A stretch of 64,000 bases of DNA, from positions 16,543,976 to 16,607,975 of the forward strand of contig NC_051089.1 in assembly GCF_901709675.1 (NCBI RefSeq). The letters run 5' to 3'. How positions within the stretch are numbered: position 1 is the stretch's first letter; every line of letters begins with the position of its first letter. The notes under the pieces were generated by a model. The model worked only from the letters and a program-made list of their open reading frames with translations. It ran no database searches and was not told the origin of the DNA. A program made the translations under genes and the position numbers. This stretch comes from Syngnathus acus. Its lineage: Eukaryota; Chordata; Actinopteri; Syngnathiformes; Syngnathidae. Positions 25,844-39,811 of the stretch are shown piece by piece.

Positions 25844-28312
25844 ATGTTGTCTGTAGCCATGTCGTCAATGGAAGCACAAAGTCTGGTAAGAAAAACAAAA
25901 TATTTAAAAGATTAGCAAATGCTTTGATTGTCGTGCAAGCACTTTAGTCGTAGTTTAAATTGAACGGTCTTTAAATGTATTTCAGCCGCTTCCAGAGACT
26001 GATAACCCCTTAAAGATGAGTAAACCATTAGCAGTTGTTACGAGACGTGTTGCTCTTACCGAGGTGACCAACGCGTCCGCGTCAGGAGTCAACACAAAGG
26101 TAAGGTCGCGCATCAAAAAAGAAAAGAAATGGCCACTGCACTTTTAAGTCTAGTCGAGGGGCTTTCAACTGGTTTTGTCCAAGGGACCACCATTATAACC
26201 GAGAAGCTAGTGGGGGACCACTGCTTTGGCAGAATATTATTTTATTTTGCACCGAACAAGGATAGATTTATACAGGCTGTTTATTTGCATCTGTATGTCT
26301 ATTTTGGGAATCTTAACTACATTTGACAGAATTTGGATGGTTAAATGATTGACGAAATTATCTGGGAAATCAAGTGCAAAAAAGATTTTTTTTTTATTTT
26401 TTATTTTTTTTTATAAACGTCACGTTACAATTTCGTGGACCATTTGCAATACCGCCACAGACCACTAGAGGGCAAGAAATCAGATCATTCATTTGATCCA
26501 AGTACGATGTAAAACACGATTAATTTGTCTACGGTAGTTGGACTCTAGTTTTATAGTTGAAAACCGACAAAGATAAAATGCACATTTAGATTAGAAACAC
26601 AAATGTACCACGTACAGTGTCATGAAGAAATATAAAGATAGGATAGCCTTGATTTGTCCCAACAAATGGCCCATAGGTCGTACTTATCAACAGCATTTAA
26701 TACAGTAATAGTAGTACTACAGATGTCCTTATGAAATTGAGTCAATTGACTGTCCGATGCAGTGTATTTTTTCCCTTCTATTTGAGTTATTCTTGTAATT
26801 AACTTGCATCTCACTACTGCTTTATTTCAAACCTTTGCCTACAGAAAAGGGGACAACGCAAAGCACGTGGAGCTCACCAAGCTAAAGCGGTGGAGTTGGT
26901 TCAAGTTAAAGCAACAGCAACAGATGCCCTTCTTCCGCTTTCAGAAGCATCAGAAGATGTGTCCATGAAAGATGAAGAGGAGGTGCAACTGTGCCAGGCT
27001 TTCTCCAACGTGCTGCTCACTGTGGATGATGTGGACGAGAATGATGCTGACATGCCCCAGCTGTGCTCTGAATACGTGAAGGACATCTACAAATATCTGC
27101 ACCACCTGGAGGTACTCTTATTCTCACTCAGCCTACCTAGCTTGTTGCTAGATGAAACGCATGATATACTCTCTTGTTTCTCTGTTGCATAGGCAGAGCA
27201 GCCTATACGTTCTAACTACATGCTAGGTTACGAAATCACTGACTCCATGCGAGCACTTCTCATCGACTGGATGGTCAAGGTTCATTCCAGGTTCCAGTTG
27301 CTGCAGGAGACCTTGTATCTCTCTGTTGCCATCCTCGACCGGTTTCTCCAGGTAAGAACCATCAATTTATTAGTTTTATTTTTATAAAATAAAAAAATGG
27401 TTTACCTGCAGATCCAGCCAGTTTCTCGTCGAAAGCTGCAACTTGTCGGTGTGACTGCAATGCTGGTTGCCTCAAAGTATGAGGAGTCGTATCCTCCGGT
27501 CGTGGGAGACTTTGCCTACGTCACGGACAGCGCGTTCACCAATGCTCAGATTTTGGAGATGGAGCAGCTAGTTCTGAAGACCCTCAACTTTCAGCTCGGT
27601 CGTCCTCTTCCGCTACACTTCCTCAGGAGAGCTTCAAAAGTGGCGAATGTGAGATTTGAATTTACAGCTTTGCTTAATAATCTTGTCCAAACTGCAGTAA
27701 GAACAGCTAATTAAGTAGTGTCCACATGCTTTGATCTGTCCTTGGACATTCGTTTCCACCCAGTGTGACACGGAAAGGCACATGCTGGCCAAATATCTGA
27801 TGGAGCTGACCCTCATTGATTACGAAATGGTGCATTATCGCCCATCTGAGATTGCTGCTGCGGCTCTGTGCCTCTCTCAGCTGCTGCTGAATGGACTGCC
27901 TTGGGTGAGCCTCATGGTACTCTGCAATATTGCTCATAAGAGTAGAGGGCCTGAGTCGTGTAGGTATACAGGCTCACTTGATTTGAATGGAATAGTTTGT
28001 CAAAAATATTTTATGTCTTCTTGTCAGTCACCCACACAAGAACACTACTCGACGTATGACGAGGCCCACCTGAAGCCCATCATGCAGCACATGGCCAAAA
28101 ATGTTGTGAAGGTAAATGGCAGCAAGTTCCAGGTGAGTGAGTGGCTGGTGAGCGCAATGACATCAACAGAAGAAGCACAGTTTACAGTGCTTCTCTCTTT
28201 ACAGGCTGTCAGGAACAAGTATTCAAGCAGCAAGTTGATGAAGATCAGCCTCATTCCGCAGCTCAAGTCGTCACTAATCAGCAACATGGCAGCTGCTCTC
28301 AATGCCCCTTGA
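25844..28312 (+). CDS. ccnb2: G2/mitotic-specific cyclin B2, 390 aa
   Basis: Eight exons: 25844-25885, 25986-26099, 26845-27111, 27193-27351, 27412-27648, 27764-27904, 28028-28132 and 28205-28312, all phase 0 with GT-AG introns (391 codons with the stop). The D-box RVALTEVTN (residues 35-43) is the APC/C degron. EDVSMKDE and [10 protein letters not shown] followed by [14 protein letters not shown] are the cyclin B2 signature ahead of the cyclin box. Cyclin_N follows with MRALLIDW (160-167), [16 protein letters not shown] and ASKYEE, then [15 protein letters not shown]. Cyclin_C has [30 protein letters not shown] and KISLIPQL. It activates CDK1 at the G2/M transition and is destroyed in mitosis. 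Two closer in-frame ATGs (codons 6 and 9) could also serve as start; the first gives the longest product. Human CCNB2 is 398 aa. No broken domain is seen. Confidence 0.95.
26150..26475. mobile_element. Diverged repeat in ccnb2 intron 2, possibly hAT-like
   Basis: Intron 2 of ccnb2 holds GGGGCTTTCAACTGGTTTTG with GGGACCACCATTATAACC and, at the other side, CGTGGACCATTTGCAATACC then CACAGACCACTAGAGGGC. Start and end resemble hAT-type MITEs common in fish, but I could not find matching target duplications. Confidence 0.35.
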
Positions 28313-28467
28313 ACTTTTTCTATTTTTTTTTAACTTTCCCATGCACTTTATCTTAATTTTAAGAATCCAAATCCTTTTTATCTCAGATTTTTTTTAAATA
28401 ACTGAGTCATTGTTTGGGAGTTGTCTTGATGATGCATGGTTATGTAACATTGCCCCGTCCTTTTGAC

Positions 28468-28473
28468 ATTAAA
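28468..28473 (+). terminator. ccnb2 poly(A) signal (ATTAAA)
   Basis: ATTAAA lies about 155 bp after the ccnb2 stop and is followed by GT/T-rich sequence (CACTTTGTGTTCTCTTCC). It is the first good candidate after the stop. Confidence 0.5.
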
Positions 28474-28759
28474 GTGACCTGTTCTCTATGCACTTTGTGT
28501 TCTCTTCCATTTGTGTTCCACAATCTACCCGAATGTCCCTTTTAGTCATACTTAAAAATAAAACAAAATTGCATTTCAGATTTGGCATTTGAATTTGTGC
28601 CAGATGTGCAATTGAAATCTGTTCAAACATTTTCTCCAGCTTTAAAACGAAAATGGGGCCTCTTCCTCCACTCAAACTGGGTGTTCAATATATATCTCTT
28701 AACACTGGTGTGTCATGGACAGCAGTAAAACATTAGTTTTTTTTTTTTTTTTTCCCCCC

Positions 28760-28850
28760 ACTTGTCAACTGAAAATGACATCACAGTTGGCAGGTCTTGG
28801 GTCACAATCAATCACTGCTCACCGGTTTTCTGAAGCTGCATCATCAAGGA
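28760..28850. mobile_element. Partial copy of the AGTCAACCCC-end MITE family
   Basis: ACTGAAAATGACATCACAGT and GGTTTTCTGAAGCTGCATCA align by eye with the interior of the element at 35268-35694. The CA microsatellite starts directly after it. Confidence 0.6.
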
Positions 28851-28852
28851 CC

Positions 28853-30854
<2,002 letters not shown>

Positions 30855-31181
30855 CACAGGTGTCAAAGTCAAGGCCCGGGGGCCAGATACGGCCGGCCAT
30901 ATCATTTTACGTGGCCCGCGAAGAAAAATTGTGCATCAAATTCGTGTGTCATTACTAGAATTGCAAATTGTCTTCACTTTTAATAATATATATTTTTAAA
31001 TATTTGACCAGTTTTTAGTCGTCTGATTTGAAAACGAGTTATTTGTCAGTTTGTTTTGTAGCTTTTACTGTATATAATATGAGGTGCTTATACATTTATT
31101 TGGGTTGACAGTCATAATGGCCCTCCGAAAGAAGCAATGACTACAATGCGGCCCGCGAAAAAAATGAGTTTGACACCCCTG
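30855..31181. mobile_element. hAT-type MITE, family A copy 1
   Basis: 327 bp, with terminal inverted repeats CACAGGTGTCAAAGTC at the left and GAGTTTGACACCCCTG at the right. It is flanked by a perfect 8-bp target duplication ATATAATG (30847-30854 and 31182-31189), the hallmark of hAT transposition. The interior (CATCATTTTAC-type and ACTACAATGCGGCCCGCG segments) is shared with copies at 39812 and 42445. It has no coding capacity. Confidence 0.9.
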
Positions 31182-31202
31182 ATATAATGGGACAGACAGA
31201 AA

Positions 31203-31256
31203 AGTATGTACAAACACACACGCACGCGTACGCGCGCACACGCAAACACACACACG
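31203..31256. repeat. Degenerate alternating purine-pyrimidine tract
   Basis: A run of CA/CG dinucleotides (ACACACACGCACGCGTACGC and onwards) lies right after the hAT target site. It could adopt Z-DNA. It contains no gene. Confidence 0.7.
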
Positions 31257-31539
31257 TCGAAATCAATAATTACATTTTCGCTTTTTTGATAAAATTAGTG
31301 CGGCGAATTGTACATTTGGAGGCGTAGCACAAATGCTCCCAAAGTGGAGATACTGTGTGCGTTTTTGTGCCAACAGACGTGTTTTTAATCCGCCTCGTAC
31401 TTTGAGGTGATGTTGCGGGGATTTAGGGGTTAAGGGAGGGTGTTCGACTTGCTAATACCCATATCTGCCACATGGGGGGTGTGGGGGGCACTGGAGGAGA
31501 TTCCCCTGCTGTCTACCCATCTTGAGCCTCCCTGACTGA

Positions 31540-31697
31540 TTGCGGTTAGATTGTAGTCAGCGTCCGTCGCAGTGGTGGAGGAGGTCAAACAGTCCAGCCA
31601 GCAGCCCGCTCAGAACAGGCAGGAGCCAGCCGAACATTGTGCTCAGCGACACACGCACTTAACGACTGCAACTTTTCTCTGCACTTCTTCCCAATCA
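31540..31697 (+). other. Possible non-coding first exon (candidate 5' UTR of cd82)
   Basis: This is a GC-richer block in AT-rich surroundings (CAGTCCAGCCAGCAGCCCGC, GAACAGGCAGGAGCCAGCCG), ending in a strong donor: CCCAATCA followed by GTAAGTAATC. The cd82 coding start exon begins with an acceptor at 43216, so cd82 needs an upstream non-coding exon. Mammalian CD82 has distant non-coding first exons. No other gene in the window lacks one on this side. The link is inferred only. Confidence 0.35.
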
Positions 31698-33256
31698 GTA
31701 AGTAATCAAACCTCTTCGCCGACTTTGTGTGGGTCTTGAACACTGAAAGGTGTCTTTTTTCCCTCTTTTAAACGCACGAATAATTACCACAAGCACGGCG
31801 ATTTAATTTATCCAGGTTATTTGATCGAGTCAGCGCCTAAAACTGAAAGTTTCTTCAAACTATCTGTGTTTCGCTTAATGGCGTCTTCTTTACGAATGGT
31901 GATGTGGCGCGTGTAGACTAAATTAATAATAACACCAGTATTCAGCGCTGTCTATCGCATCATCTCATCGGTCTTGAGAAGACCTCTTTCGCCATTTCAA
32001 CTTGAATTTTGTTAACTGAATGGCAAAAACCGGAGTTGTTGACACATAATTGACCACAGAAGCATAAAGTGTATCTGATCATGAATGTTAAACAGGAAAC
32101 AAAACACTTGAATTGGTAACAGAAATTAAGTTAAGGTACAAACGACTGAGTCGAGAAACTCTGCTCTCCTGTTTCCCTGTCCCTGACACCTTGTCCACAA
32201 TTTAGTGAGACATTTACAAGCAAAACAAATGCCCATCTTAACAAAATATTTACAACAAAGAGGTTGCATTCCGTAACTGTTAGTTGAAACTAACAACGGT
32301 AACATTTTTCACCATTATTTATTTCAGACACCCAATTCCTCCACAGAAATCCAGACGAGAGAAATAGTGTGTGGCTGACCGTGACTGAGTGAACACATTT
32401 GCTAAAACAACGATAATATTGTGGTCACACGAGCAGAACCTTTTGTCCTATTGACTGATTTGTTGCTCCCTTTAATAGCTGAGTGCTTATAAGGAGCAGC
32501 TGGCTACAGATGGAAATGTGGGTCAGCATCAGGAATGATGGCATCACAATTAAGACTACATTTTCCCCTTCAAGCCCCTGGGCCTCCTATGGCACCCTCT
32601 CAGCCACAGCAACTTTCTCCCACAAAATCTGAGGCTATAAATCAGGGTTTCCTTCCCCCCAATGTGACCTTAATTACCTTCCCATATCCTGCAAACAGAG
32701 ATGTTGTTTGGATTATGCTTCGCAAGAGTTCACAGCTGTTACCAGTTAGGTTTTGGATGTATCCAAGCACCCGCTGCACTCAAGAACGATGAGTTTAACT
32801 TCAATCTGATTCCTAGTGTAAAATTTCACCCCAATAGTCTGCAAACTACTGTTCTGCTTAGCCACTAAGAAAAAGAGCCTTGACTGTGGCATTGCACAAG
32901 TCCATAACCTGTTTCCCCTGTTCGGTGGAATTACCCTGAAGCTGTTAGTGACTTTAAGGCAGCTCAAGCTGCTCCTCACAGTTTTTCTCCTCAACAAACA
33001 AGACAAACGTAAGCGGAGAATTTTTTTCAGTTGTCGGTGTCAACTGTCATTTGTTTTTATAATATAGTAGAGAATGAACGGTTTTATGAAGTCAAATAGT
33101 ATCAACTATTGGTCTTTTGTCAACAAATCAAGTTAAATAATTACAGTTTGAATGGTACAACAACTCATTATTTGAATACTTAGGGAATGGACGTTAGTAG
33201 TGACACATCAGGTAAAAAAAAAAAAAAAAATGAAAAAACAAGCCCTAGCAATTCTT
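31698..33256. other. Intergenic or cd82 first-intron sequence
   Basis: No coding exon is supported. An 85-codon open frame at 32535-32792 shows no domain features. Confidence 0.45.
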
Positions 33257-33268
33257 CCAAGTTTACTC

Positions 33269-33633
33269 CATCCATCCATCCATTTTCTGAACCGCTTAGT
33301 CCCCACGGGGGTCGCGGGAGTGCTGGAGCCTATCCCAGCCGTCATCGGGCAGTAGGCGGGGGACACCCTGAACCGGTTGCCAGCCAATCGCAGGGCACAC
33401 AGAGACAAACAACCATTTGCACTCGCACTCACACCTAGGGACAATTTGGAGTCTTCAATCGGCCTACCAAGCATGTTTTTGGGATGTGGGAGGAAACCGG
33501 AGTGCCCGGAGAAAACCCACGCGGGCCCGGGGAGAACATGCAAACTCCACACAGGGAGGGCCGGAGGTGGAATCGAACCCGCACCCTCCTAACTGTGAGG
33601 CGGACGTGCTACCCAGTGCGCCACCGAGCCGCC
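33269..33633 (-). mobile_element. Full-length tRNA-derived SINE with ATGG tail and 12-bp target duplication
   Basis: On the minus strand the element starts with a tRNA-like head (A-box-like GCGCACTGGGTAGCACG and B-box GGTTCGATTCC). It continues through the body (GTTTGCATGTTCTCCCC, CTCCGGTTTCCTCCCACATC, GCGATTGGCTGGCAACCGG) and ends AGCGGTTCAGAAAATGG followed by ATGG repeats. A perfect direct repeat CCAAGTTTACTC flanks it (33257-33268 and 33634-33645), showing target-primed insertion. An ATGG-type 3' end is shared with Rex3/RTE-like LINEs, a probable helper. Other copies are at 7286, 44745, 54563, 59755 and 62524. Confidence 0.85.
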
Positions 33634-34533
33634 CCAAGTTTACTCATAAACATTAAATACAAATGTGTTTTCCATCACAAAACTCATTGAAATATCTAAA
33701 TATACCTACAAACAATTTGAATGGGGATTCCTTTTTACAAAAGTAAGCGGTTGCCTATTGATATGTCTGTTTCCTAATTATCGTGAGAAGGTATTAGTAT
33801 GATCCGTGTCTTCTCATCAATGAAAATCATCGACAGAAACATTTTGTCAAATAATAATTTTATAATATTCTAAATATTATATATCATTTCCTAATCATTT
33901 TCAAAAGTGTGTCTCAAACGGGTAACCCTCTGTATATACCATCTGACACCAAGAAGTAGTTCTCACTTTAGAAAAGGTTGGTGAACCCTAATCAAGATTG
34001 TTGTACTTAATCTGTTCCTATAAGACAAGCTACTATCTATATACTATTTTCCAAACATATTTTCATTTTCCTTTTGCCTGGTTACATTTCAGGTCTTATT
34101 TTCACGCTGTGAAATGGTTTTCCTAAGCTGCTCTCCATACGGTGTCACCGAATTGACTAATGGTAGCCCCCAAGAGGTTTACTGCAGGCTTTAAAGGTCA
34201 AGTTCACTAAGCGCACAATCATTCTGAGCATTTTGCCTATTCCTGGATTTCAACATCCTTCACGTTGCCATCGTGACACAATATGCAACTACAACACAAA
34301 TTAAGGGAATCAAAAGTATTTGCTTAAAAGGAAATAAAGCCTAACAATGAGCCCAATAGATATTAGTATTCGTATTAGAGTATAGCTTATTAGTATTATT
34401 CATCAGCAAGAGAAGACTGGTCAATAATAAAACATTTATCTTGAATGTCTGTTTTAAATCAGATTATGTGTAAGCAAAATGTAATTGCTGATTTGGGGTC
34501 GGTGATTGCCAAGTTGCTATCTTAATGATAGTA

Positions 34534-35224
34534 CAGTCATCCGTCGCTACTTTGTGGTTCATTTATCGCGGCCTCAGTACATCGTGGATTTCTCAAAACC
34601 AAAAAAATCAAAATTGAGGAATTAGGCTCGAAAGTTGCCTGCACGCCAGCAGAAGGCAGGAAGTGCTCACGCAATCGTGGATTTGAAAAAAAACAAATAT
34701 ATATATATTTTTTTAAATTGAGGAATTATGGCACGAAAGTTGCACGCCAGCAGAAGTGATAAGAGTTCATATTTATATATTTACATATTTACAGTATGTA
34801 CACTTATACCTTGTTATAAAAAAGTTGGTATAATAATAAGAGTTCTAAAAACATATTTACAGTATGTACCTTGTGATAAAAGAAAAGTTGTTATGATAAT
34901 AAGAGTTCTAAAAGCATATTTACAGTATGTACACTTTAGTTACATCTACATATGTTACACACACGCGTAGCATATTTATATTTGTTATTTATAAATTATT
35001 TCCTGTAGGGTATTTATACTATTGATATTTTATTTACATGTTTAAAACTATTATTTAATGTTCTAATGATACCATATGCACTTACGTATATGGTTTCATA
35101 TACACTTATTGATACACAAAAAATGTACGTATGTTAAAAATGAAAGGGTGACACTACTTTGCGGATTTTCACTTATTGCGGGTGGTCTTGGAACCAATTA
35201 TCTGTGATAAACAAGGGATTACTG
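34534..35224. mobile_element. Tc1/mariner-like MITE with internal repeats
   Basis: Terminal inverted repeats CAGTCATCCGTCGCTACTTT and AAACAAGGGATTACTG are partly complementary, and TA lies outside both ends (34532-34533, 35225-35226). Near the left end is GTACATCGTGGATTTCTC and near the right GGATTTTCACTTATTGCGGG. The middle holds about three imperfect copies of a unit with AAGAGTTCTAAAA and CATATTTACAGTATGTAC. No transposase remains. Confidence 0.7.
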
Positions 35225-35267
35225 TACATAGTACACACTGTTGCTTTAAAAAGGGAAAGTCAACCCC

Positions 35268-35694
35268 AAATTTTCATTGTTATAATTTGTTCTGTGCAGC
35301 CCAACTAGTCAAAACACGGTGTTCTGATTAATGTTTCATTTGTGGAATATGAATCAAACAGGCAAAATCTATTTTCATCCTTCTCATGGGGTGGCCATTT
35401 TGCTACTTGCTGTCGACTGAAAATGACCTCACAGTTGCTAGGTCTCAGGTCACATCCAATCACGGCTCGCCAGTTTTCTGAAGCTGAGCCTTGGTTTTGA
35501 CTTGAAACATGGCAGTTGTGATGTAATTTTCCATCAACAGCACGCAGGAAAATGACTGCCCCCTGAGATTGACAAAAACGGGTGGATTTAGCTGCTTAAC
35601 TCGTAGTCCACAAATGCAATAAATCTCAATGCCATGTTTAGACTAGTGGGGGCACATATAACATATTATTGTAAAGAAAATTTGGGGGTTGACT
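35268..35694. mobile_element. MITE with AGTCAACCCC ends, fullest copy
   Basis: The left end AGTCAACCCCAAATTTT is the reverse complement, save for one base, of the right end AAAATTTGGGGGTTGACT. The interior (GGTGGCCATTTTGCTACTTG, CACGGCTCGCCAGTTTTCTG) recurs at 12839 and 28760. No coding capacity. The superfamily is uncertain because no clear target duplication is visible. Confidence 0.7.
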
Positions 35695-35991
35695 ACCCAT
35701 TTCAATGGTTGCAAATGCTTGCGTTAAATCTTGAACATATGCCATATCACTTTGTTAATTTCCAAAAGACTAAATGGACCATCAGGCGGTGTCAGGTCTC
35801 ACAGTGGAAAGTTGCGTCTTTCAACCATCTGCTGTTGTTTTCTCGAGAGGAGGAGATGAAATGATGAAGCAGGCCTCTGCGTCTCAAATTCTCCCTTTTG
35901 TTCCTTGACAGACAGAAAAGTGTGTGAAAGCTGCCTTTGTTCTGGTGACCAGTCAGGGTGGGAGGGAGGGAGACTTACTGTACTATTGAAT

Positions 35992-36005
<14 letters not shown>

Positions 36006-36022
<17 letters not shown>

Positions 36023-36029
36023 GGGGGGG
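36006..36029. repeat. Run of 24 G with flanking GT repeats
   Basis: The plus strand carries an unbroken poly-G run after a short GT repeat. It is a G-quadruplex-prone site, and its exact length may be unreliable in an assembly. Confidence 0.9.
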
Positions 36030-37453
36030 TGCTATCAGGTGGGGAAAAGACATGACTGGTTGTTTAGCGTTGTCTCTGTACACTGCGTATACTCCCTTGT
36101 TCTTGTCTGGGACGAGTTGCAAATTCTGCATGTATATTAAAATGTATTGATCTTACTATGATAGTTTTGCTCAATTGATTTGTGAGTACCAGTTAGCTCA
36201 AGAACTTAAGATCTGATTTACTAAACAGCAACTTCATCTTTAAACGAAGTCATCGCTTAGCTTTTTTGTCTAACAGAAATTGGTGATGGTCCGCATTATA
36301 AATACAATGAAGCCAAATGTTATGCAAGTTTTATATTTTTTTATGGCGGAAAGTTGCAAAACAAATTTGCTTTCAAACCGTCATTGTGCGTAAAGTCACA
36401 CCAGATGACAGAAATGGACTTCAACACGCATTGTGAGATTTGGTTGGATTAGCATGCAAATTAGTCATCATTATGAGAAAAAAAAAATTACAGGTTAATA
36501 TGAAGAGGGCCGCCTGCCTGAGATGCACAATAATCACCCCACTGCATATTTGTCATTGTTTAATTACAGTAGGTGGCTGTGCTTTGTAAAATAACAGTAA
36601 TTCAATGTGTACATGCGACTGTACACCCAGTTTGGGTTAACCTAGTGTTATTTATCTTTAACTTTAGAAAGGAAAAAAACTAAGCTACACACAAGGAAAA
36701 TGTGTATCTAATCGGTCTACATAATGAATTATGTGTATGTATGTATGTATGTAGTATGCTGTAAACTAGCTGGACATTTGCGTTTGTATGTCGATCCACT
36801 GTTAGTTAAACTTGCTGGCGCAATGTTGGCATTCGACATACTTACCCGAATCTGACTGGTAGAATGTGACAGGGTGGGCTGAGCTTTACTTGCAACAAAG
36901 GTGTGATATTACATGACTGATATCCTGATTTTTCAGTGTTAAAATCTTGAATGTTCATATCTTGATTTGTATACAATAGTATGAACTTCAGAGTGACATA
37001 AAAAAAAATCTGGGTGGTATTTGCCTCTCGTGTGAATCTAGTCTTTGTAAAATAAAGTGAATGGGTTTATTTATTTCTGTACTTTATTATAAAACCAATT
37101 ACTTGGGGAATTATCATTTATAATGATACCAAAGCTTTAGTTGGTATGCGGTAGACTGTTCTCCTGCTATATAGCAGTTCACCTTTTGCGGCCTTGCTGT
37201 TTTACGGATTCTTTTTGTCAGTGCATCATGCATTTCTTTTCTTTTGACAGTGTAGAAAGGTTTGTTTTTGAAACAATAATTGATTAAAATACAATACATT
37301 TTCATCACATTTGGAAAATATAATCCCATTATCAAATATTTGTACTCTGGATCAACAAGTACTCATTGTCAATGCTTGTACATAAACTCAGTCAAAAAAA
37401 GTGATGTCGGTGCATCCCTAGATTGCTCCACTGGCTATATAGAATCTTTTATT
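36030..37453. other. Non-coding, no gene seen
   Basis: AT-rich sequence without supported exons. A short TATG microsatellite lies near 36734-36753. Nothing else is recognised. Confidence 0.45.
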
Positions 37454-38257
37454 TACCGTAATTTTCGGACTATAAGTCGCGGTTTTTTTCATAGTTTGGG
37501 TGGGGGGGCGACTTATACTCAGGAGCGACTTATATGGGTTTTTTTTCACAAATTTTTACTTGATCATTAACACATCACTTACTTACAAGTATAGTTGACC
37601 ACTTCACATGTTATTTTTAGTATAGTTGATCACGTCACATGCTTTGATATCTTTATCTTGAACATATTAAAAACATGAAAAATAGAGAGAAAAAATCAAA
37701 TAAAGTAATTAACACTTTAAAGCGCCATATCCTCTGGACATGTCCTCTGTCACCAGGATGACAAAGGACGAGAAATTTGATCGATGGATTTAATGATTTG
37801 GAGTGACACAAATGGTTTGATAATATTGTTGTTTATGTGATAGTTATTTAAAATATAGTTTATATATCGTTGTATGGGCCTGTGGAATAATTTGAACTGC
37901 GGCGCGGCACACGGCATTGTTGACAAAGGACGATCGATGGATTTAATGAATTGGAGTGACACAGATGGTTTTATAAACGTGTTATTTATGTAATAGTTTT
38001 TTTAAAATAACTGAATGTTACGTCAGGCCCGTTCTCAGCTCCTCGTTTGTGTTTGTCACGTTAGCATACCGTATCGTTTAGCCTGTTTTTGCTCGTTCAT
38101 GTCTGTTCATGGTGTTGAATTTTGTCAAATAAATTGCCCCCCAAAATGCGACTTATACTCCGGAGCGACTTATATATGTTTTTTTTCATTTTTTTGGGCA
38201 TTTTATGGCTGGTGCGACTTATACTCCGGTGCGACTTATAGTCCGAAAATTACGGTA
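37454..38257. mobile_element. MITE of the TACCGTAATTTTCGG family, copy 1
   Basis: 804 bp with terminal inverted repeats TACCGTAATTTTCGGACTAT and ATAGTCCGAAAATTACGGTA. Subterminal GCGACTTATACTC(A/C)GGAGCGACTTATA motifs occur at both ends. The interior has two direct-repeat blocks with GATCGATGGATTTAATGA. It contains the unoccupied sequence TATCGTTTAGCCTG, which in the second copy (55655-57526) is split by a hAT insertion. The superfamily is not certain from sequence alone. Confidence 0.85.
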
Positions 38258-39811
38258 TTCATTGTATTGTTTTCCATTTAAAAAAAAAAAAAAAAAAAAA
38301 AACGTTTTGTGAATGGGGGGGAAAATGAGAGAAACTTGCCATCAGTTTCATACAATTTTAGGAAAAATACTAAATTCTAATATTTATTATCCGGGTATAA
38401 AATTACCTATATCTGTATAAATGGAGCTTCTACATCATTAGAGGTAATGTATGTATTAGAAAGGCGGATGTCTTCCAGTATTGTTACTTTAATATTACAT
38501 ATTTAGCCGCTCCTTGTAATGGTGTGTGAGTCACTGTTTCCTTAGTGCACGAAACACAACAAAACATCAACAATTCAAAATCCCAACTAATGTTAGTTCA
38601 ACTCGTATGACTGGCTTGTGTGTTAGTGTTCTGTCATAACGCAGTGGATGTAAACAGTAATGCTCAGAGTTAATAGGATGTCATTTGTTGTGTAAATACA
38701 GTCACTGCAATTATCCTGATTGAAGAAACAAGACAATAGATAGATATGATGTGCAATGTATGAAATTTAACTTCTTGACCTACCCCTCCATCCATATCTA
38801 ACGATTGAAAAATAAAGACCTGAAGATAAAGGGCGGAATCTTAATACTTGTATTTTAATACGTAACTTTAGAGGTCAACACAACCATGGAAAAAGTCAAA
38901 AACTGGTTAATACAAAAATTAAATAAATGCCTTTTTGAGCATAATGTGCTTTGTAAGGCTGGGCTATATGGCTGAAAAATGTAGTTCAATACGTATTAAT
39001 ATTTATAAGTGTAGTGAACTAATACTCTCTTAATACTAATTTATTTATTTGGTGAGCTCATTATTGACGTACTCCAGTCATATTTAGATTTTTGTCATCT
39101 TCTGGTGGAATATGAAATCGTTTTTTGGACATGTGTATTTTCTACCAGGGTCACACATCATTAATGTAATGCCAGAGGCTGCAGGCTGGTGGAAATTTGA
39201 ACGGGCCGGGCTTGACTTTGGACATGCCTGCTTTAGGTTAAATATTGCAATAAAATAGGCATAGCAATATTCATAACCCATATTGCATGTTTTTGTAATA
39301 TCGTGCAGCCCTAGTATCCAGGGGCCCCTACATTGACTCGCTTACACAATCCAAGATCCTGTACAAGGGGTGCAAAAATCTTTTGACCCCTTTGACCTGC
39401 TCATAAAGCTAAATAAGGTGACGTCCAAACTAGCTCTCACTAATGTTGTAGTCAATTGGTGTGTGTGAATCTTTGGCATCAGTTAAATGAGCAACACATT
39501 TTAGCATTGTTATTGTTTATAAACTGACAACGAATATCGTTGCAATGCTGTTGCAAAGTATTTTTTTTGATTTCTGTATAAAGAAGCCACCAAAAATTCA
39601 CTGTAGCAAGTAAGTGGAAAACTGCTAGGAACCAGATGGATTCAATTCATAATTTATACACTCTGCTTGATCGGAGGAACATTTTGACCCAAAAGGACCC
39701 ACAAATGATGTTAGTTCATCAGTTGCAGTTGGCTGATAAGAATTCTCCATCTCAGGCTAAGTAATTTTAGTGAGCCATCTGTCAACATATTTTTGTTGTA
39801 TCCCACTAAGG
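38258..39811. other. Non-coding, no gene seen
   Basis: AT-rich intergenic or intronic sequence with a poly-A run at about 38280-38302. No supported exon. Confidence 0.45.
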
